This document shows, one piece after another, positions 39,337 to 50,107 of a stretch of 64,000 bases of DNA. The stretch spans positions 930,001-994,000 of the forward strand of contig NZ_CP066771.1 in NCBI RefSeq assembly GCF_016466415.2, read 5' to 3'. Within the stretch, counting starts at the first letter, position 1; every line of letters begins with the position of its first letter. The translations under genes and the position numbers were made by a program. The notes below the pieces were generated by a model. That model worked only from the letters and a program-made list of their open reading frames with translations, did no database searches and was not told where the DNA came from. Source of the DNA: Ralstonia pickettii (lineage in GTDB: Bacteria; Pseudomonadota; Gammaproteobacteria; Burkholderiales; Burkholderiaceae).

Positions 39337-40848
39337 ATGCGTACCGCTCGATCCGTTCACGCTTTGCGTCTACTGTGCGTTGCCGCCGCCTTGGCGGTCG
39401 GGAGCGCGCTGACGCCCGCCCACGCCCAGAACGCCACGGGTAGCGTGGCTACGGGCACGTATGGCCTTCCCGATTTTGCCGATCTGGTCGAGAAAGTCAG
39501 CCCCGCTGTCGTCAACATCCGCACGACCGAAAAGGTCCGTATGCAGCAGGGTGGTCCGAACGATGACGACATGGCCGAGTTCTTCCGCCGCTTCTTCGGT
39601 GTGCCGATGCCTGGCATGCCCGGGCAGGGCCAGAAGCGCCGCAACGCGCCGCCCCAACAGGAAGAGGAACAGAGCCGCGGCGTCGGTTCCGGCTTCATCA
39701 TCTCGGGTGACGGCTACATCTTGACCAACGCGCATGTGGTGGAAGGCGCGGAAACCATCTACGTCACGCTGATCGACAAACGCGAGTACAAAGCCAAGCT
39801 GATCGGCCTGGACAAACGCACCGATGTAGCGCTCGTCAAGGTGGAGGCGACGGGGTTGCCCAGCCTTAAGCTCGGCGATTCCGACAAGGTGCGCGTTGGC
39901 GAGTGGGTGCTTGCGATTGGTTCTCCCTTTGGTCTCGACAATACGGTGACGGCGGGCATTGTGTCGGCCAAGGGACGCGATACCGGCGACTACCTGCCGT
40001 TCATCCAGTCCGATGTGGCAGTCAACCCAGGCAACTCGGGCGGCCCGCTGATCAACCTGCGTGGTGAGGTGATCGGCATCAACAACCAGATCTACAGCCA
40101 GAGCGGCGGCTACATGGGCATCTCGTTCTCGATCCCGATCGACGAGGCGATGCGTGTGGCTGAGCAGTTGAAGGCGACGGGGCGCGTGACGCGGGGCCGC
40201 ATCGGCGTGGCAATCGACAACGTGCCGAAGGACGCAGCGGAGTCGCTGGGTCTGGGCCGTGCGCGCGGCGCCTATGTCGGCAATGTCGAGTCGGGTGGGC
40301 CTGCAGACAAGGCCGGCATCGAGGCTGGTGACATCGTCTTGAAGTACAACGGCCGCGATATCGAGAAGGCGGGAGACTTGCAGCGCCAGGTCGGCGAGAC
40401 CAAGCCGGGCACGCGCGCAACCGTGCAGGTCTGGCGCAAGGGCGCAACGCGCGATCTGACCGTGACGGTCGCCGAGTTGCAGGCCGATACGAAGGTGGCG
40501 CAGCGCTCCAAGGGCGCGCAGCCTGATAACAGCCAGCAGGGCCCGGGCAAGCCGAATGCCCTCGGGCTGGTGGTGTCGGACTTGTCCGACGGCGCGCGTC
40601 GCGAGTTCAAGACCAAGAGTGGCGTTGAGGTGCAGGTGTCGGAAGGACCGGCGGCGCGTGTCGGCATTCGCCCAGGCGATCTGATCCTGCGTGTCGGCGA
40701 TACGGATGTCACCAACGCCAAGCAGTTCAACGAGGTGGTCGCCAGGCTCGACAAGAACCGCATGGTTGCCGTGTTTGTGCGTCGCGGCGACGCCACCCAG
40801 GTGGTGACACTGCGCCCGAGCGCAGCCCGCTCGGGAAGTGGTCAGTGA
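39337..40848 (+). CDS. mucD: DegP/MucD-like periplasmic serine protease
   Basis: HtrA-family protease/chaperone of 503 residues for damaged envelope proteins. A signal peptide ends near residue 30 (AHA-Q). The catalytic triad is in TNAHVVEGA, TDVALVKV and GNSGGPL. Two PDZ domains follow (about 280-370 and 400-490). The ATG at 39337 has GGGGAG upstream; longer in-frame starts overlap rseB and lack a signal peptide. It closes the rpoE-rseA-rseB-mucD stress group. Confidence 0.94.
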   Translation: MRTARSVHALRLLCVAAALAVGSALTPAHAQNATGSVATGTYGLPDFADLVEKVSPAVVNIRTTEKVRMQQGGPNDDDMAEFFRRFFGVPMPGMPGQGQKRRNAPPQQEEEQSRGVGSGFIISGDGYILTNAHVVEGAETIYVTLIDKREYKAKLIGLDKRTDVALVKVEATGLPSLKLGDSDKVRVGEWVLAIGSPFGLDNTVTAGIVSAKGRDTGDYLPFIQSDVAVNPGNSGGPLINLRGEVIGINNQIYSQSGGYMGISFSIPIDEAMRVAEQLKATGRVTRGRIGVAIDNVPKDAAESLGLGRARGAYVGNVESGGPADKAGIEAGDIVLKYNGRDIEKAGDLQRQVGETKPGTRATVQVWRKGATRDLTVTVAELQADTKVAQRSKGAQPDNSQQGPGKPNALGLVVSDLSDGARREFKTKSGVEVQVSEGPAARVGIRPGDLILRVGDTDVTNAKQFNEVVARLDKNRMVAVFVRRGDATQVVTLRPSAARSGSGQ

Positions 40849-41120
40849 TCGAACTCACGCTCTACGGCCGCACGTACTGCCATTTGTGCGAGGACATGAA
40901 AAACGCGCTGGAGCCACTCCGGCGCGGTTTTTCTTTTGTACTGCACGAAGTGGACATCGACAGCGACCCTGCGCTGGAGGCCCGGTTTGATGAATTGGTG
41001 CCCGTGCTGATGACCGGTGCGCCGGAAACCCCGCCGGAAGACGCGCGCGAGCTGTGCCACTACTTTCTGGATGTACAAGCTGTGCAAGCGTGGCTTACAG
41101 CACAAAGCGCGCACAACTGA
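40845..41120 (+). CDS. Glutaredoxin-like thioredoxin-fold protein
   Basis: A 91-residue protein with a redox motif CHLC (residues 12-15) after TLYGRTYC, typical of the DUF836/glutaredoxin-like family. A GTG start at 40845 overlaps the mucD stop (GTGA), so it is translationally coupled to the protease. A role in thiol repair under envelope stress is a reasonable but unproven inference. Confidence 0.82.
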   Translation: MIELTLYGRTYCHLCEDMKNALEPLRRGFSFVLHEVDIDSDPALEARFDELVPVLMTGAPETPPEDARELCHYFLDVQAVQAWLTAQSAHN

Positions 41121-41336
41121 GGTAACGCCGCTGCCGCAAAAAGAGGCGCGGGAAGCCCACTGAAATCCGGTAAAATCGCCTGTTAGCGCCGATTTTTGCA
41201 GTGCACGATTCTTGTGCCGCGACCTCGGCTTGGAACCCAATACCTCCCGCCGGCGCAGCCAACGCGCGCCGGCCTTGCCGGAACCGCTCGCGCTCCCGGC
41301 AGACGCGCCCGGGATGGGCGCTTTTCGACGCATTCG

Positions 41337-43136
41337 ATGGACAATATCCGTAATTTCTCGATCATCGCCCACATCGACCACGGCAAATCGACGCTGGCCG
41401 ACCGCATCATCCAGTTGTGTGGCGGGCTCTCCGACCGCGAGATGGAGGCCCAGGTGCTGGACTCGATGGATATCGAGAAGGAGCGCGGCATCACCATCAA
41501 GGCGCAGACCGCCGCGCTGTCTTATAAGGCTCAAGACGGCAAGGTCTACAACCTCAACCTGATCGATACCCCGGGACACGTCGACTTCAGCTACGAGGTC
41601 AGCCGTTCGCTGTCCGCGTGCGAGGGCGCGCTCCTGGTGGTCGACGCTTCCCAAGGTGTGGAAGCGCAGACCGTCGCCAACTGCTACACCGCCATCGAGT
41701 TGGGCGTGGAAGTGGTGCCGGTGCTCAACAAAATCGACTTGCCTGCAGCCGATCCGGAAAACGCGATCCAGGAAATCGAAGACGTCATCGGCATCGACGC
41801 CACCGATGCGACGCGCTGCTCCGCCAAGACCGGCGTGGGCGTGGCGGACGTGCTCGAAGCGCTGATCGCCAAAGTGCCGACGCCGAAGGGCGACCCGGCT
41901 GCGCCGCTGCAAGCGCTGATCATCGACTCGTGGTTCGACAACTACGTCGGCGTTGTGATGCTCGTGCGCGTGGTGAACGGCACGCTGCGCGCCAAGGACA
42001 AAGTCCTGCTGATGGCAACCGGTGCGCAGCATTTGGTGGAGCAGGTCGGCGTATTTTCGCCGAAGTCGGTGCCGCGTGAATCGCTGTCTGCCGGGCAGGT
42101 GGGCTTCGTCATCGCGGGCATCAAGGAACTGAAGGCTGCCAAGGTGGGCGACACGATTACCCACATGGCGCCGCGCAAGGCGGACGCCCCGCTGCCGGGC
42201 TTCAAGGAAGTCAAGCCTCAGGTGTTTGCGGGCCTGTATCCAGTGGAAGCGAACCAGTACGAAGCGCTGCGCGAATCGCTGGAAAAACTCAAGCTTAACG
42301 ACGCGTCGCTGCAGTACGAGCCCGAAGTGTCGCAGGCATTGGGCTTCGGCTTCCGCTGCGGCTTCCTGGGCCTGCTGCACATGGAGATCGTGCAGGAGCG
42401 CCTGGAGCGCGAGTTCGACATGGACCTGATCACCACCGCGCCGACGGTGGTCTATCAGGTCCAACTGCGGGATGGCACGATGGTGCAGGTCGAAAACCCG
42501 GCCAAGATGCCGGCCGACCCGAGCAAGATCGAGGCGATTCTCGAGCCGATCGTCACGGTCAATCTGTACATGCCCCAGGAGTACGTGGGCGCCGTGATTA
42601 CATTGTGCGAGCAGAAGCGTGGCTCGCAGATCAACATGAGCTACCACGGCCGCCAAGTCCAGTTGACGTACGAAATCCCGATGGGCGAGATCGTGCTGGA
42701 CTTCTTCGACCGGCTGAAATCCGTCTCGCGCGGTTATGCGTCCATGGACTACGAGTTCAAGGAATACCGCGTGTCGGACGTGGTCAAGGTCGACATCCTC
42801 ATCAACGGCGACAAGGTCGATGCCTTGTCCATCATCGTCCACCGTTCGAACAGCACGTACCGTGGCCGTGAAGTGGCCGCCAAGATGCGCGAGATCATTC
42901 CGCGCCAGATGTACGACGTAGCGATCCAGGCAGCCATTGGCGCGAACGTGATCGCCCGCGAAAACGTCAAGGCATTGCGTAAAAACGTACTGGCCAAGTG
43001 CTACGGCGGTGATATTTCGCGCAAGAAGAAGCTCCTCGAAAAGCAGAAAGAAGGCAAGAAGCGCATGAAGCAGGTGGGTACCGTTGAAATTCCGCAAGAG
43101 GCTTTCCTGGCCATCCTGCGCGTCGAAGAAAAATAA
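41337..43136 (+). CDS. lepA: Elongation factor 4 (LepA)
   Basis: Translational GTPase of 599 residues that acts on stalled or back-translocating ribosomes. G motifs: AHIDHGKST (G1), DTPGHVDF (G3), NKID (G4). The LepA C-terminal domain ends [22 protein letters not shown]. The start at 41337 ([14 protein letters not shown]) is the family start; longer in-frame open sequence is not conserved. It is followed 30 bp later by lepB. Confidence 0.97.
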   Translation: MDNIRNFSIIAHIDHGKSTLADRIIQLCGGLSDREMEAQVLDSMDIEKERGITIKAQTAALSYKAQDGKVYNLNLIDTPGHVDFSYEVSRSLSACEGALLVVDASQGVEAQTVANCYTAIELGVEVVPVLNKIDLPAADPENAIQEIEDVIGIDATDATRCSAKTGVGVADVLEALIAKVPTPKGDPAAPLQALIIDSWFDNYVGVVMLVRVVNGTLRAKDKVLLMATGAQHLVEQVGVFSPKSVPRESLSAGQVGFVIAGIKELKAAKVGDTITHMAPRKADAPLPGFKEVKPQVFAGLYPVEANQYEALRESLEKLKLNDASLQYEPEVSQALGFGFRCGFLGLLHMEIVQERLEREFDMDLITTAPTVVYQVQLRDGTMVQVENPAKMPADPSKIEAILEPIVTVNLYMPQEYVGAVITLCEQKRGSQINMSYHGRQVQLTYEIPMGEIVLDFFDRLKSVSRGYASMDYEFKEYRVSDVVKVDILINGDKVDALSIIVHRSNSTYRGREVAAKMREIIPRQMYDVAIQAAIGANVIARENVKALRKNVLAKCYGGDISRKKKLLEKQKEGKKRMKQVGTVEIPQEAFLAILRVEEK

Positions 43137-43166
43137 TCCAGACATCGCTCGGACAATCTCTCATCC

Positions 43167-44060
43167 ATGAACTTTGCCCTGATTCTGTTTGTTCTCGTCG
43201 TCCTCACTGGTATTGCTTGGGTGGCTGACAAGCTCGTGTTCCAGCGCCAGCGCCAGGCGGCCGCAGCCGCGGCGCTGGCTGAATTCGACGCGCGCGCGCA
43301 GGTGCAGGCGCAATATGGCGGTGGTGGCGACATCGGTGCAGCGCGTTTGCAACTGGCCGAAGACAAGCTGCGCCAGCCTTGGTGGCTGGAGTACACCGCC
43401 AGCTTCTTCCCAGTGATTGCCGCGGTGTTCCTCTTGCGCTCGTTCGTGATTGAACCGTTCAAGATTCCGTCGGGATCGATGATTCCGACACTGCAGATCG
43501 GCGACTTCATCCTCGTCAACAAGTACACGTATGGCATTCGTTTGCCGATCGTGAACAAGAAGATCGTGGAGCTAAACGAGCCGCAACGCGGCGACGTGAT
43601 GGTCTTCCGCTACCCGAAAGACGAGTCGATGGACTACATCAAGCGCGTGATCGGCGTGCCCGGCGACGTGGTGAAGTACGACAACAAGCGCTTGACGGTG
43701 AACGGCCAGCCGGCCACCTACGCGCCGCAGTCAGACTACCTTGATGGTGAACGCCTGACGTATTCGAAGCAGTACCAGGAGACGCTGGGCAACGTCACGC
43801 ACAACATCCTGAACGACGCCGACCGCCCGGCTTATGTTTCGGGCCCGGACGATTTTCCGTTCCGCGAAAACTGCACATACAATCAGACCGGCTTTACCTG
43901 CAAGGTACCTGCAGGTCACTATTTCATGATGGGCGATAATCGCGACAACAGCGCGGATTCCCGTTACTGGGGCTTCGTGCCGGACAAGAACATCGTCGGG
44001 AAGGCATTCTTCATCTGGATGAATCTGGGTGATCTGAAGCGGATCGGTGCGTTCCACTGA
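43167..44060 (+). CDS. lepB: Signal peptidase I
   Basis: Membrane protease of 297 residues that removes Sec signal peptides. It has two N-terminal membrane segments (1-20 and about 75-92), the nucleophile in PSGSMIPTLQ and the general-base lysine in YIKRVIGVPGD. GDNRDNSADSRYWGF is the conserved C-terminal box. In the lepA-lepB-rnc-era order. Confidence 0.96.
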   Translation: MNFALILFVLVVLTGIAWVADKLVFQRQRQAAAAAALAEFDARAQVQAQYGGGGDIGAARLQLAEDKLRQPWWLEYTASFFPVIAAVFLLRSFVIEPFKIPSGSMIPTLQIGDFILVNKYTYGIRLPIVNKKIVELNEPQRGDVMVFRYPKDESMDYIKRVIGVPGDVVKYDNKRLTVNGQPATYAPQSDYLDGERLTYSKQYQETLGNVTHNILNDADRPAYVSGPDDFPFRENCTYNQTGFTCKVPAGHYFMMGDNRDNSADSRYWGFVPDKNIVGKAFFIWMNLGDLKRIGAFH

Positions 44061-44122
44061 TCCAATAAGTGACGCAAAGATATCTTACTAAAACTCGGCA
44101 ATTGCAAAACGGGGGAAATGCA

Positions 44123-44491
44123 ATGCGGATTCGTCAGGCCGGTCTGAAACGCCCGTCGCGCGGGATTACCATGTTTGGCATCCTGATCGGCATCATCGTG
44201 CTGATTACGTTTGTGCTGCCGGCCATTCGGTCTGTGCCGAGCCTGATGGAATACCAGGCCATTACACGTGCTGTGAAGCAGGCGCGCGAGCGTGCAAGCA
44301 CGCGCGAAGAGATTGCCAACGCTTTCGACAAGCAAGCTGCGATCGACGACATCACGTCGATCAAGGGTGAGGATCTGGAAGTGCTGGACGGCGGTGGCTC
44401 CATCCAGGCGGTGCGTTTCTCGTACAAGCGCGAGATCCCCTTGTATGGCCCCATCGGTCTGGTGATCACCTATTCGGGGACCCAGCGTTGA
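44123..44491 (+). CDS. DUF4845 membrane protein
   Basis: A 122-residue protein with one membrane segment (about 14-35), a basic N terminus ([16 protein letters not shown]) and a short extracytoplasmic domain; the N terminus resembles a pseudopilin. This family is often found between lepB and rnc; function unknown. The ATG at 44123 follows GGGGGAAA; an earlier in-frame GTG has no ribosome binding site. It nearly abuts rnc (1 bp). Confidence 0.85.
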   Translation: MRIRQAGLKRPSRGITMFGILIGIIVLITFVLPAIRSVPSLMEYQAITRAVKQARERASTREEIANAFDKQAAIDDITSIKGEDLEVLDGGGSIQAVRFSYKREIPLYGPIGLVITYSGTQR

Positions 44492-44492
44492 C

Positions 44493-45263
44493 ATGAGTCT
44501 GGATGCACTACAGCAACGTCTTGGCTACCGCTTCAGCAAACCGGAGTTGCTGCAGCAGGCGCTCACCCATCGCAGCCACAGCGCGATGCATAACGAGCGC
44601 CTGGAATTTCTTGGTGATTCGATTCTGAATTGCGCCGTCGCCGACATGCTCTACGGCATGTTCGGCAAGCTGGATGAGGGCGATCTGTCGCGCGTGCGGG
44701 CCAATCTGGTCAAGCAACAGGCACTGTACGAGATCGCGCAGATGCTGCAGTTGCCCGATGCCCTGCGTTTGGGCGAAGGCGAATTGAAAAGCGGCGGTTT
44801 CCGCCGCCCATCTATCCTGGCCGATGCGCTGGAAGCGATTTTCGGGGCGGTGTTTCTCGACGGTGGCTTCGATGCAGCCCGCACGCTGATTCGCAAGCTG
44901 TACATCCCCATCCTCGAGCAGGTGGACCCGCGCACGCTCGGCAAGGACGCCAAGACGCTGTTGCAGGAGTACCTCCAAGGTCACAAGATTGCGTTGCCGC
45001 TGTACACGGTGGTGGCCACCCACGGCGCGGCGCATAATCAGCAGTTCGAGGTCGAGTGTTCGATTCCCAAGTTGGAGATTCGCGTCTCCGGCAGCGGGGC
45101 ATCGCGGCGCGCGGCCGAACAATCGGCGGCCAAGCTGGCCTTGGAAGAAGCGCATCGCCTGGTGCCGCAGCTCGTCAAGCGCAGCCGCGCCGAGCGCACC
45201 GGCAAGACGCGCAAGCAGGCCACGCCGCCCGATCCGCAGTTGTCTCTCAGGTTGAAGGAATAA
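44493..45263 (+). CDS. rnc: Ribonuclease III
   Basis: Double-strand RNA endonuclease of 256 residues for rRNA and mRNA processing. The catalytic signature [12 protein letters not shown] is at about 32-43 and [15 protein letters not shown] further on; the dsRNA-binding domain is at about 155-225. A basic tail follows. Between DUF4845 and era. Confidence 0.96.
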   Translation: MSLDALQQRLGYRFSKPELLQQALTHRSHSAMHNERLEFLGDSILNCAVADMLYGMFGKLDEGDLSRVRANLVKQQALYEIAQMLQLPDALRLGEGELKSGGFRRPSILADALEAIFGAVFLDGGFDAARTLIRKLYIPILEQVDPRTLGKDAKTLLQEYLQGHKIALPLYTVVATHGAAHNQQFEVECSIPKLEIRVSGSGASRRAAEQSAAKLALEEAHRLVPQLVKRSRAERTGKTRKQATPPDPQLSLRLKE

Positions 45264-45271
45264 TCAGTTAA

Positions 45272-46210
45272 ATGAGCGACACCCCATTGCAGCCTCCGCA
45301 GCCAGAATCCGGCGTGCCGGAGGGGTTCCGCTGCGGCATGGTCGCCATTGTCGGGCGACCGAACGTTGGCAAATCCACGCTGATGAACGCCCTGGTGGGC
45401 CAGAAGGTCAGCATCACTTCGCGCAAGGCGCAGACCACGCGCCACCGCATCACGGGCATTCAGACGACCGATGACGCGCAGTTCGTCTTCGTCGATACGC
45501 CGGGCTTCCAGACACGTCACGCCACCGCGCTGAATCGTTCGCTGAACCGCGCCGTGACGTCCACGCTCACGTCGGTGGACGCCGTGTTGTTCGTGGTCGA
45601 AGCCGGCCGCTACGGCCCGGACGACGAAAAGGTGCTTTCGCTGCTGCCGCGCGAGACGCCTGTGATCCTGATCGTCAACAAGGTCGACCGGCTCGATGCG
45701 TACACGCGCGCCGAGATGGTTGCCGTGTTCCTGCAGGACATGGCGCAGGTGTTTCCGTTTGCGGAAATTGTGCCGATGTCGGCCAAGAACCGCGACGACA
45801 TCGACCGTCTGCTCGGCATCGTGCGCCCGTACCTGCCGGAAGGCGAGCCGATGTACGACCCCGAAGCGCTGACCGATCGCAGCGAGCGCTTCCTGGCCGC
45901 CGAAATCGTTCGCGAAAAGGTCTTCCGTTGGACTGGCGACGAGTTGCCGTATTCCAGCACCGTCATCGTCGACAAATTCGAGTCCGAGGGCCGGCTGCGC
46001 CGCGTGTTTGTGACCATCCTGGTCGACCGGGACGCACACAAGGCGATGATCATTGGCGCGAAGGGCGCCAAGCTCAAGCAGATCTCTACCGAAGCCCGCA
46101 TGGACATGGAAAAACTGTTCGACGGCAAGGTGTATCTGGAGGTCTGGATCAAGGTCAAGAGCGGTTGGGCGGACAACGAAGCCGGCCTGCGTGCTTACGG
46201 CTACGAATAA
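45272..46210 (+). CDS. era: GTPase Era
   Basis: 16S rRNA assembly GTPase of 312 residues. G1 is [10 protein letters not shown]3 DTPGFQ and G4 NKVD; the KH domain with [20 protein letters not shown] lies at the C terminus. It starts 8 bp after rnc. Confidence 0.97.
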   Translation: MSDTPLQPPQPESGVPEGFRCGMVAIVGRPNVGKSTLMNALVGQKVSITSRKAQTTRHRITGIQTTDDAQFVFVDTPGFQTRHATALNRSLNRAVTSTLTSVDAVLFVVEAGRYGPDDEKVLSLLPRETPVILIVNKVDRLDAYTRAEMVAVFLQDMAQVFPFAEIVPMSAKNRDDIDRLLGIVRPYLPEGEPMYDPEALTDRSERFLAAEIVREKVFRWTGDELPYSSTVIVDKFESEGRLRRVFVTILVDRDAHKAMIIGAKGAKLKQISTEARMDMEKLFDGKVYLEVWIKVKSGWADNEAGLRAYGYE

Positions 46211-46243
46211 CCACTGAGCCGGGCCACTCTTTACACACGCTCG

Positions 46244-47065
46244 ATGGCGGGACGATCCGATCCGATTCCGGACGAAGCCGCGGAATGGCTGGCCGAAGAA
46301 GGCGTTGCCGGCGCCGCGCCGCGTAAGAGCTTTCCTGCGGGGCGCTCCGAAACACGCGTTGCTGCGCAGCCGGCTTTCGTGCTGCACAGTTACCCGTATC
46401 GGGAAACCAGCCTCATCATCGATGTCTTCACGCCGGATTACGGGCGCATGGCGCTGGTCGCCAAGGGAGCCAAGCGGCCGCATTCGGCGCTGCGTGCGGT
46501 GCTGCAGACCTTCCAGCCGCTGTCGCTGTCCTGGAGCGGCCGCGGCGATGTGCGCACGCTGACCCGTGCCGAGTGGGTCGGCGGCATGCTGCCGCTGGGC
46601 GGGGAGGGACTGCTCTCCGGGTTCTATCTGAACGAACTGCTCGTCAAGTTTGTCGCACGCGAAGACGGCCACCCGGTGCTGTTCGCGCATTACGTTGAAA
46701 CGCTCAATAAGCTCGCCCATGGCGAACCTGCGGCCTTTACGCTGCGCGCGTTCGAACGTGTGCTCCTCCGTGAGACCGGCTTTGCTGCACAGCTTGATCG
46801 CTGTATCGACGGCGAACCCGTGCAGGCCGATGCCGAATACGTCTATCACCCTGAGCGAGGCATCCGGCGCACGCTGCCGAGCGATCCATCGTCCTGGCCC
46901 GTCTTGCGCGGCCAGACGCTGATTGACATGGAGCGGGACGATTACGGTTCACGCCCGACGACCGCGCAGCAAAGCCGCAGCCTGATGCGTTTCCTGCTGC
47001 ATTATCATTTGCATGGCACGCCGCTTTCGACGCGCCAGATCCTGATCGACTTGCAGAAACTATGA
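46244..47065 (+). CDS. recO: DNA repair protein RecO
   Basis: RecFOR-pathway mediator of 273 residues that loads RecA. The OB-fold begins at about residue 43 ([20 protein letters not shown]), preceded by a 40-residue acidic head that may be native or an over-long start. [12 protein letters not shown] and [14 protein letters not shown] are family-typical. No Cys4 zinc site is seen. The stop overlaps pdxJ (ATGA). Confidence 0.92.
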   Translation: MAGRSDPIPDEAAEWLAEEGVAGAAPRKSFPAGRSETRVAAQPAFVLHSYPYRETSLIIDVFTPDYGRMALVAKGAKRPHSALRAVLQTFQPLSLSWSGRGDVRTLTRAEWVGGMLPLGGEGLLSGFYLNELLVKFVAREDGHPVLFAHYVETLNKLAHGEPAAFTLRAFERVLLRETGFAAQLDRCIDGEPVQADAEYVYHPERGIRRTLPSDPSSWPVLRGQTLIDMERDDYGSRPTTAQQSRSLMRFLLHYHLHGTPLSTRQILIDLQKL

Positions 47066-47853
47066 TCTTTCATGCCTCGCCGGGAATCATCGACCTGGGC
47101 ATCAACATCGACCACGTCGCCACGCTGCGCAACGCGCGCGGCACCACCTACCCGGATCCGGTCGCCGCAGCGCTCCTGGCTGAAGAAGCCGGCGCCGATC
47201 TCATCACCCTGCACCTGCGCGAAGATCGCCGCCACATCAAGGACGCCGATGTGCGCGCGCTGCGGCCGCAGCTGCGCACGCGCATGAACCTTGAGTGTGC
47301 TGTCACCCAGGAGATGCTCGACATCGCCTGCGACATCGGCCCTCAGGACGTTTGCCTGGTGCCCGAGCGTCGTCAGGAAGTGACCACTGAAGGTGGCTTG
47401 GACGTGGTGGGCGGTTTCGCTAAGGTGCAAGCCGCCTGCAAACAACTGGCCGACGCAGGCATTCGCGTCTCGCTGTTCATCGATCCGGATGCGGCGCAGA
47501 TCGAGGCCGCCGCCGCTGCAGGCGCCCCGGTCATCGAACTGCACACGGGCCGCTATGCCGAAGCGACCGACGATGCCGAGCTGCGGGCGGAACTCGTCCG
47601 CATCGAGACCGCGGTGGAAGAGGGCATCCGCTGGGGCGTGCGCGTGAACGCAGGCCACGGCCTCCACTACACGAACGTTCAGCCGATCGCGGCCATCGCG
47701 GGCATTCATGAACTGAATATCGGCCACGCCGTCGTTGCGCATGCGGTATTTGCTGGCTGGCAGAACGCGGTGCGCGAGATGAAAGCGATCATGGTTGCGG
47801 CACGGCTGTCTTCCACCACGCCGGCGGCCGCACATCCGGGCGTGCCGGTATGA
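47062..47853 (+). CDS. pdxJ: Pyridoxine 5'-phosphate synthase
   Basis: Makes pyridoxine 5'-phosphate in the DXP-dependent vitamin B6 pathway. The 263-residue TIM barrel has [35 protein letters not shown] and [13 protein letters not shown]. It overlaps recO by 4 bp and acpS by 4 bp; the recO-pdxJ-acpS order is widespread. Confidence 0.97.
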   Translation: MIFHASPGIIDLGINIDHVATLRNARGTTYPDPVAAALLAEEAGADLITLHLREDRRHIKDADVRALRPQLRTRMNLECAVTQEMLDIACDIGPQDVCLVPERRQEVTTEGGLDVVGGFAKVQAACKQLADAGIRVSLFIDPDAAQIEAAAAAGAPVIELHTGRYAEATDDAELRAELVRIETAVEEGIRWGVRVNAGHGLHYTNVQPIAAIAGIHELNIGHAVVAHAVFAGWQNAVREMKAIMVAARLSSTTPAAAHPGVPV

Positions 47854-48293
47854 ACGAACAGGCTGCATCCGCCTCGGTGTCCGGTGCGATTTATGGCATC
47901 GGCACCGACATCATCCAGATCGAGCGCGTTGAAGGCGTGATGCAGCGGACCAACGGCCGCTTCGCCGAAAAGGTGCTGGGCCCCGATGAGCTGCGTGTCT
48001 ACCATGCCCGAAAGGCGCGCTCTGAGCGGCGGGGCCTTGCGTTTCTTGCCACCCGCTTTGCCGCCAAGGAAGCCGTGTCCAAGGCCATCGGCCTGGGCAT
48101 GCGGTGGCCGATGACATGGCGTGCGGTACAGACACTCAATCTGCCCTCCGGCCAACCGGTGGTGCGCTATAGCGGCGAACTGGCCGACTGGATTGCGCAG
48201 CACGGCCTTCATATCCAGATCAGTGTGACGGACGAGCGCGACTATGCAGTCGCATTCGCCGTCGCCGAGTTGCAAACGAAATCCTCCGCATGA
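47850..48293 (+). CDS. acpS: Holo-ACP synthase
   Basis: Transfers phosphopantetheine to ACP. The 147-residue protein has [12 protein letters not shown] with the metal-binding Asp and [13 protein letters not shown] with the Glu. It overlaps both pdxJ and nagZ. The N-terminal 14 residues are an extension. Its substrate AcpP is encoded at 34620-34859. Confidence 0.96.
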   Translation: MNEQAASASVSGAIYGIGTDIIQIERVEGVMQRTNGRFAEKVLGPDELRVYHARKARSERRGLAFLATRFAAKEAVSKAIGLGMRWPMTWRAVQTLNLPSGQPVVRYSGELADWIAQHGLHIQISVTDERDYAVAFAVAELQTKSSA

Positions 48294-49339
48294 CTCAAAC
48301 CAAGAAGCAGAAGCACCCCGGCCCGATCGTTCTGGATGTTGCCGGCCTGGAACTCGGCCCCGACGACGTCCGCCGCATTGCCCACCCATTGACGGGCGGC
48401 GTGATCCTGTTTGCGCGCAACTTTGAATCGCGCGCGCAGTTGACGGCGCTCACGCAGGCCATTCGCGCGATTCGGAGCGACGTGCTGATTTGCATCGACC
48501 ACGAAGGCGGTCGCGTGCAGCGCGCCAAGACCGACGGTTTCACGCATCTGCCCGCCATGGGCGCGCTGGGCAAGCTCTGGGGCACCGATGTGCTAGCCGC
48601 CACGCGCGCTGCCACCGCCTGCGGCTACGTACTGGCCGCAGAACTGCGCGCGTGCGATATCGACCTCAGCTTCACGCCCGTGCTCGATCTCGACTACGGC
48701 AGCAGCAGCGTGATCGGCGATCGCGCGTTTCATCGCGACCCGCGCGTGGTCACGATGCTAGCCAACCACTTGACGCTGGGCCTGCGCCTGGCCGGCATGT
48801 CCAACTGTGGCAAGCATTTCCCCGGTCACGGCTACGTCCAAGCGGATTCGCACGTCGCCGTGCCGGTGGACGAGCGTCCGCTGGAGGCCATCCTCGCTGA
48901 CGACGCGCAGCCTTACGGCTGGATGGGCATCGGCCTGCAATCCGTGATGCCGGCGCACGTGATTTATTCAGCGGTCGATCCGAACCCGGCCGGCTTCTCT
49001 CGCTTCTGGCTGCAGGACATGCTGCGCGCGCATTTCAACTTTGACGGCGTGATCTTCAGCGATGACTTGAGCATGGAAGGCGCGAGCGTTGCCGGCACGG
49101 TGGTCGACGGTGCGCGAGCAGCGCTCACGGCGGGCTGCGACATGGTCTTGATCTGCAATGCGCCGGAAAAAGCCGACCAACTGCTCGGCGAGCTTGATGT
49201 GCCGATGGGCAAGGCGTCGCAGCGGCGCGTGCGTCGGCTGTTTGGTGGTCGCGCCGTAAAGGACTGGGCAAAGCTGCAGCAACAATCGGCTTACAAGCAG
49301 GCGCTGCGCACGTTGCGCGAGGCGAAGCTCATCAAGTAA
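48290..49339 (+). CDS. nagZ: Beta-N-acetylhexosaminidase NagZ
   Basis: Glycoside hydrolase family 3 enzyme of 349 residues for peptidoglycan recycling. [12 protein letters not shown] and the [14 protein letters not shown] loop carry catalytic residues; [10 protein letters not shown] contains the nucleophile. It overlaps acpS by 4 bp and ends the long operon. Confidence 0.96.
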   Translation: MTQTKKQKHPGPIVLDVAGLELGPDDVRRIAHPLTGGVILFARNFESRAQLTALTQAIRAIRSDVLICIDHEGGRVQRAKTDGFTHLPAMGALGKLWGTDVLAATRAATACGYVLAAELRACDIDLSFTPVLDLDYGSSSVIGDRAFHRDPRVVTMLANHLTLGLRLAGMSNCGKHFPGHGYVQADSHVAVPVDERPLEAILADDAQPYGWMGIGLQSVMPAHVIYSAVDPNPAGFSRFWLQDMLRAHFNFDGVIFSDDLSMEGASVAGTVVDGARAALTAGCDMVLICNAPEKADQLLGELDVPMGKASQRRVRRLFGGRAVKDWAKLQQQSAYKQALRTLREAKLIK

Positions 49340-49370
49340 CGTCGGAACACCCAGAAAACTGCTAGAAAAA

Positions 49371-49400
49371 AGAAAAGGCTCCCGAGGGAGCCTTGCTTCT
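49371..49400. terminator. Terminator between nagZ and efp
   Basis: A 9-bp stem, AAGGCTCCC (49375-49383) with GGGAGCCTT (49386-49394), follows an A-rich stretch that acts as a U-tract for the minus-strand efp gene and precedes a weaker T-rich run for nagZ. Confidence 0.8.
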
Positions 49401-49415
49401 TGCCGCGACGCCAGC

Positions 49416-49991
49416 TTACTTGGCGCGGCTACGGTACTCGTCGGTACGCGTATCGATTTCGATCTTCTCGCCGATGTTGCAGAACAGCGGCACCATGATC
49501 ACGAATTCTTCGTTGTCGTTGATGCGAGCCGCCTTCAGAACCTTGCCCGACGACGTGTCGCCCTTGACGGCCGGCTCGGTGTAGACAATTTCGCGGACAA
49601 CCGTGGTCGGCAGTTCCACCGAGATGGCGTTCTCGTTGTAGAACGTCACTTCGACCTTCATGCCGTCTTGCAGGTAGTTCAGCGCGCTGCCCATGGCGGC
49701 GGGCTCAACGTTGTACTGTTCGTACGTGACCGGATCCATGAACACGTACATCGAGCCGTCGAAGTAGGAATACTCGGCTTCCTTCTTCTCGAGGATGACT
49801 TGGTCCATCTTGTCGTCGGCGTTGAACACCGACTCGCCGCCTGCGCCCGTCAGCAGGTTCTTGTACTTCATCTTGACGACGGCGCCCGAGCGGCCCGAAC
49901 GGCTGTACTCGGTCTTGAGCACGACCATTGCGTCGTTGCCGATCATGAACACGTTGCCAGCGCGGAGTTCTTGCGCGATTTTCAAAGCCAT
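49416..49991 (-). CDS. efp: Elongation factor P (arginine-type)
   Basis: Rescues ribosomes stalled at polyproline. The 191-residue protein has [13 protein letters not shown] and a loop SGRSGA, where E. coli has lysine; here Arg34 (equivalent to Arg32 of Pseudomonas EF-P) is the modification site. Arginine at this place is rhamnosylated by EarP, whose gene lies directly upstream on the same strand. Confidence 0.96.
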   Translation of the reverse strand: MALKIAQELRAGNVFMIGNDAMVVLKTEYSRSGRSGAVVKMKYKNLLTGAGGESVFNADDKMDQVILEKKEAEYSYFDGSMYVFMDPVTYEQYNVEPAAMGSALNYLQDGMKVEVTFYNENAISVELPTTVVREIVYTEPAVKGDTSSGKVLKAARINDNEEFVIMVPLFCNIGEKIEIDTRTDEYRSRAK

Positions 49992-50107
49992 TTCACATTT
50001 CCTGAGAGTAAGAGGGTTCGATGCGCGCCAAGCAACGAAGCACCGCGCGATACCCTCCGGGCCGCGCGAACCAGGTCAGAGCCGGGGGTCGCATACAGAT
50101 CAGCCCG

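Noticed and set aside
40842-43145. A 767-codon open frame on the minus strand across lepA
   Set aside because: It is antisense to the clear lepA gene, has His/Arg/Leu-rich shadow composition and no recognisable domain. High-GC codon bias makes such frames common.
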